NCBI GenBank assembly: GCA_910579305.1
Contig: CAJTTA010000020.1
Coordinates: 1-35,458, forward strand
Length of the DNA: 35,458 nucleotides
Reading direction: 5' to 3'
From: an uncultured Muribaculaceae bacterium
GTDB lineage: Bacteria; Bacteroidota; Bacteroidia; Bacteroidales; Muribaculaceae
Both the position numbers and the translations under genes were made by a program. Positions within the stretch are counted from its first letter, which is position 1. Each line of letters opens with the position of its first letter. The notes under the pieces are model-generated. The model worked only from the letters and a program-made list of their open reading frames with translations. It made no database searches and was not told where the DNA came from. Below are positions 33,885 through 35,458 of this stretch, one piece after another.

Positions 33885-34367
33885 ATGAATGAAGAAATAC
33901 TATTGGATGCATTATATGCAGCTATCGCAGCAATCGGTTTTGCTGCAATAAGCAGACCGCCACGCAGGGTGTATTTATATTGTGCTGCGATTGCCGCATC
34001 TGGCCATTCACTGCGATTTATTCTGATGAACGATGCTTCGGCAGGCATGCATATATTCACAGCCACGCTTATAGCATCATTATTCATGGGCGCCGTGGGA
34101 ACCCTGCTCTCGCCTTTGGCCAAGACTCCGGCAGAGGCCTGCATCTTTCCCTCTCTGCTCCCCATGATACCTGGTATGTATGCATATAAAGCTTTCGGCG
34201 GACTTGCCTTATGTGTGCTCAGCGAAGATCAGTCTGATTTCGGATATTGTTTCTATCAATTCGCGCATAACGGGATGATATGTATCGCTGTGTTGCTCGC
34301 CATGGTGACAGGCGCGACACTGCCCACATTCATTCTTAAAAAAATCTCGTTTCAGGCCACGAGGTAG
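33885..34367 (+). CDS. Threonine/serine exporter, C-terminal half (ThrE_2 / DUF3815-type)
   Basis: This 160-residue, almost wholly hydrophobic protein has about four to five membrane segments. FPSLLPMIPGMYAYKAFGGL near residues 88-107 is the characteristic motif of the small ThrE_2 subunit. With the preceding gene it would form a complete two-subunit exporter in the inner membrane. It starts 15 bp after its partner. Confidence 0.87.
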   Translation: MNEEILLDALYAAIAAIGFAAISRPPRRVYLYCAAIAASGHSLRFILMNDASAGMHIFTATLIASLFMGAVGTLLSPLAKTPAEACIFPSLLPMIPGMYAYKAFGGLALCVLSEDQSDFGYCFYQFAHNGMICIAVLLAMVTGATLPTFILKKISFQATR

Positions 34368-34379
34368 GGGAGTATTGAT

Positions 34380-34387
34380 TACTTTTG
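34380..34387 (+). promoter_or_regulatory. -7 element upstream of the LysR gene
   Basis: TACTTTTG fits TAnnTTTG and lies 21 bp before the ATG. No good -33 match is present; a TTTC at 34350 is too distant. A purine-rich AGGGAG (34401-34406) just before the ATG could act as a ribosome-binding site, which is unusual in this window. Confidence 0.5.
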
Positions 34388-34408
34388 CAGAATCAAGTAT
34401 AGGGAGAC

Positions 34409-35311
34409 ATGGAATTACGACAATTGAAATATTTTATAAAAGTAGCCGAGACTCTGAGCTTCTCGGAAGCAGCCAGGGGATTATATGTCACTCAAAGCAC
34501 ACTGTCGCAGCAGGTGAAGCAAATGGAGGAGGAACTTGGCACGCAATTGTTTCTCCGCAGCAGCCACAGCGTGGCCATGACGGAGGCCGGGCAGGAGCTG
34601 CTGCCATATGCAAGGAAGACCATTTATGAGGCGGAGATGTGTGTGACACGTATTGCTGACTTAAACTGCTTGCAGGCCGGCACGCTGAATATCGGAGTTA
34701 CATATTCATTCAGTCCGATATTGACAGAGACGCTCATTACCTTCATGAAGCTGTATCCAAGAATAAAGCTTAACATATTGTATAAGCCGATGTCGGAACT
34801 TATGGATTTTCTCAGGCAGCGGGAGGTGGATTTTGTGTTGGCATTCAAGCCCACGCATCCCTTGGATGGCATAGAATCGCACATATTGTTCCAGAATTAT
34901 CTCTCGGCAATAGTGCGCCCTACGCATTCCCTTGCGTCAAAAGAAAAGATAACACTTGAAGATCTTGAAAGATATGATCTCGCACTTCCATCAAGAGGAC
35001 TTCAGGCAAGAAATGCGTTTGAGCATGTGAGCGCTTCCTATCAGCGTAATTTCAGGGTAAGGGTGGAACTCAATGAGGTGAACATACTCCTGAAACTCAT
35101 AAGGCAGACAGAGCTTGTAACCGTACTCTCCGAAGCAACCATACATAATGAGACCGGAGTCAGGGCTGTCCCTCTTGATATTGCAGATAATGAGATGGCG
35201 GGATGTGTGCATATCCTGAAGAACTCCTATCGCAAGCAATCAATGCAGGAATTCTTGCGCCTGCTTGGAGAGTCGCTTGCCGTGAGGGAGCGGCAGAATG
35301 CATGGATATGA
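34409..35311 (+). CDS. LysR-family transcriptional regulator
   Basis: This 300-residue protein has the N-terminal winged helix-turn-helix (residues 1-60; MELRQLKYFIKVAE and FSEAARGLYVTQSTLSQQVKQ) and a substrate-binding-type effector domain (about 90-295; AGTLNIGVTYSF). It resembles the CynR/CysB-like group in layout. LysR proteins often act on neighbouring genes, so the ThrE pair upstream is a candidate target, but the genes share orientation and no palindromic T-N11-A site was confirmed. The effector is unknown. The stop lies only 13 bp before the right arm of the terminal inverted repeat. Confidence 0.92.
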   Translation: MELRQLKYFIKVAETLSFSEAARGLYVTQSTLSQQVKQMEEELGTQLFLRSSHSVAMTEAGQELLPYARKTIYEAEMCVTRIADLNCLQAGTLNIGVTYSFSPILTETLITFMKLYPRIKLNILYKPMSELMDFLRQREVDFVLAFKPTHPLDGIESHILFQNYLSAIVRPTHSLASKEKITLEDLERYDLALPSRGLQARNAFEHVSASYQRNFRVRVELNEVNILLKLIRQTELVTVLSEATIHNETGVRAVPLDIADNEMAGCVHILKNSYRKQSMQEFLRLLGESLAVRERQNAWI

Positions 35312-35324
35312 TGCGTGTCCTTAT

Positions 35325-35379
35325 AACGCGAGTTCGGGATAAGATTCTTCAATTTAAAGCAAACTAAAGGACATAGTGC
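35325..35379. repeat. Right arm of the 55-bp inverted repeat (copy of the phosphatase gene 3' end)
   Basis: Read on the plus strand, this segment repeats exactly the last 13 codons and the stop of the phosphatase gene (TRVRDKILQFKAN then TAA, lacking only the first base of the Thr codon's match) and 12 downstream bases. It is an isolated gene fragment here, directly after the LysR gene. Confidence 0.97.
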
Positions 35380-35381
35380 AT

Positions 35382-35405
35382 TGGGCGACCTTGACAGGTC
35401 GCCCA
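35382..35405. other. Strong hairpin (possible terminator or repeat palindrome)
   Basis: TGGGCGACC and GGTCGCCCA form a perfect 9-bp GC-rich stem with the 6-nt loop TTGACA. No T run follows on the plus strand. A second inverted pair follows: GCAACCGCATC (35408-35418) with GATGGGGTTGC (35441-35451), 10 of 11 positions paired. It lies just beyond the copied phosphatase gene end, so it may be that gene's natural terminator region. Confidence 0.6.
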
Positions 35406-35458
35406 GGGCAACCGCATCAAAATTTTAGAGGATAAGCAGCGATGGGGTTGCTTCAACG

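Noticed and set aside
1..35458. CRISPR arrays, rRNA genes, integrases, toxin-antitoxin pairs or defence systems
   Set aside because: No repeated spacer pattern, rRNA-like sequence or recognisable proteins of these kinds were seen.

Overview
The window looks like a chromosomal segment of a gut-type Bacteroidales bacterium, plausibly a Muribaculaceae-like member; the family is an inference. Signs are Bacteroidetes promoters of the TTTG-N19/20-TAnnTTTG type at several gene starts, few Shine-Dalgarno sites, Bacteroidetes-specific families (a DUF4293-type membrane protein, short YtxH proteins, a TamB anchored in the inner membrane), and a eukaryote-type NADP isocitrate dehydrogenase. No phage, CRISPR array, rRNA or intact transposase was found.

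Layout. (1) 13-6902, minus strand: one tight operon, in transcription order hisS, a substrate-binding lipoprotein, a FecCD permease, an ABC ATPase, an unknown Bacteroidales protein and a secreted histidine acid phosphatase/phytase-like enzyme. (2) 6968-9740: a large TPR protein (minus) and a DUF4293-type membrane protein (plus). (3) 9755-11861, minus: two YtxH paralogues, a YqjE/holin-like membrane protein, a small unknown protein and prmA. (4) 12085-15480, plus: uvrA, a small lipoprotein and tRNA-Cys. (5) 15652-19295, minus: a Spy-like periplasmic protein, an esterase-like lipoprotein, a 177-bp MITE-like element, a CinA-type protein lacking its N-terminal domain, and tsaD. (6) 19388-23926, plus: tamB, divergent from tsaD with interleaved promoters. 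(7) 24087-32604, plus: citD-citE-citF-citX-citC/citG fusion-aconitase family-icd. (8) 32897-35311, plus: a small membrane protein, a split threonine/serine exporter (ThrE halves) and a LysR regulator.

The most interesting region is 24010-32664. It is a single promoter-to-terminator unit holding a complete citrate lyase, its whole prosthetic-group and activation machinery (with CitC and CitG fused), a divergent aconitase-family hydratase and NADP-isocitrate dehydrogenase. In known Bacteroides, aconitase and Icd are grouped with citrate synthase; here citrate lyase takes that place, and no citrate transporter, citrate synthase or oxaloacetate decarboxylase is present. The module links oxaloacetate plus acetate, citrate, isocitrate and 2-oxoglutarate. 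The direction of flux cannot be read from sequence.

The two ends of the window are a perfect 55-bp inverted repeat containing the last 13 codons of the phosphatase gene. This is either a real duplication or an assembly-graph junction, and it should be settled before the right-hand edge is trusted.
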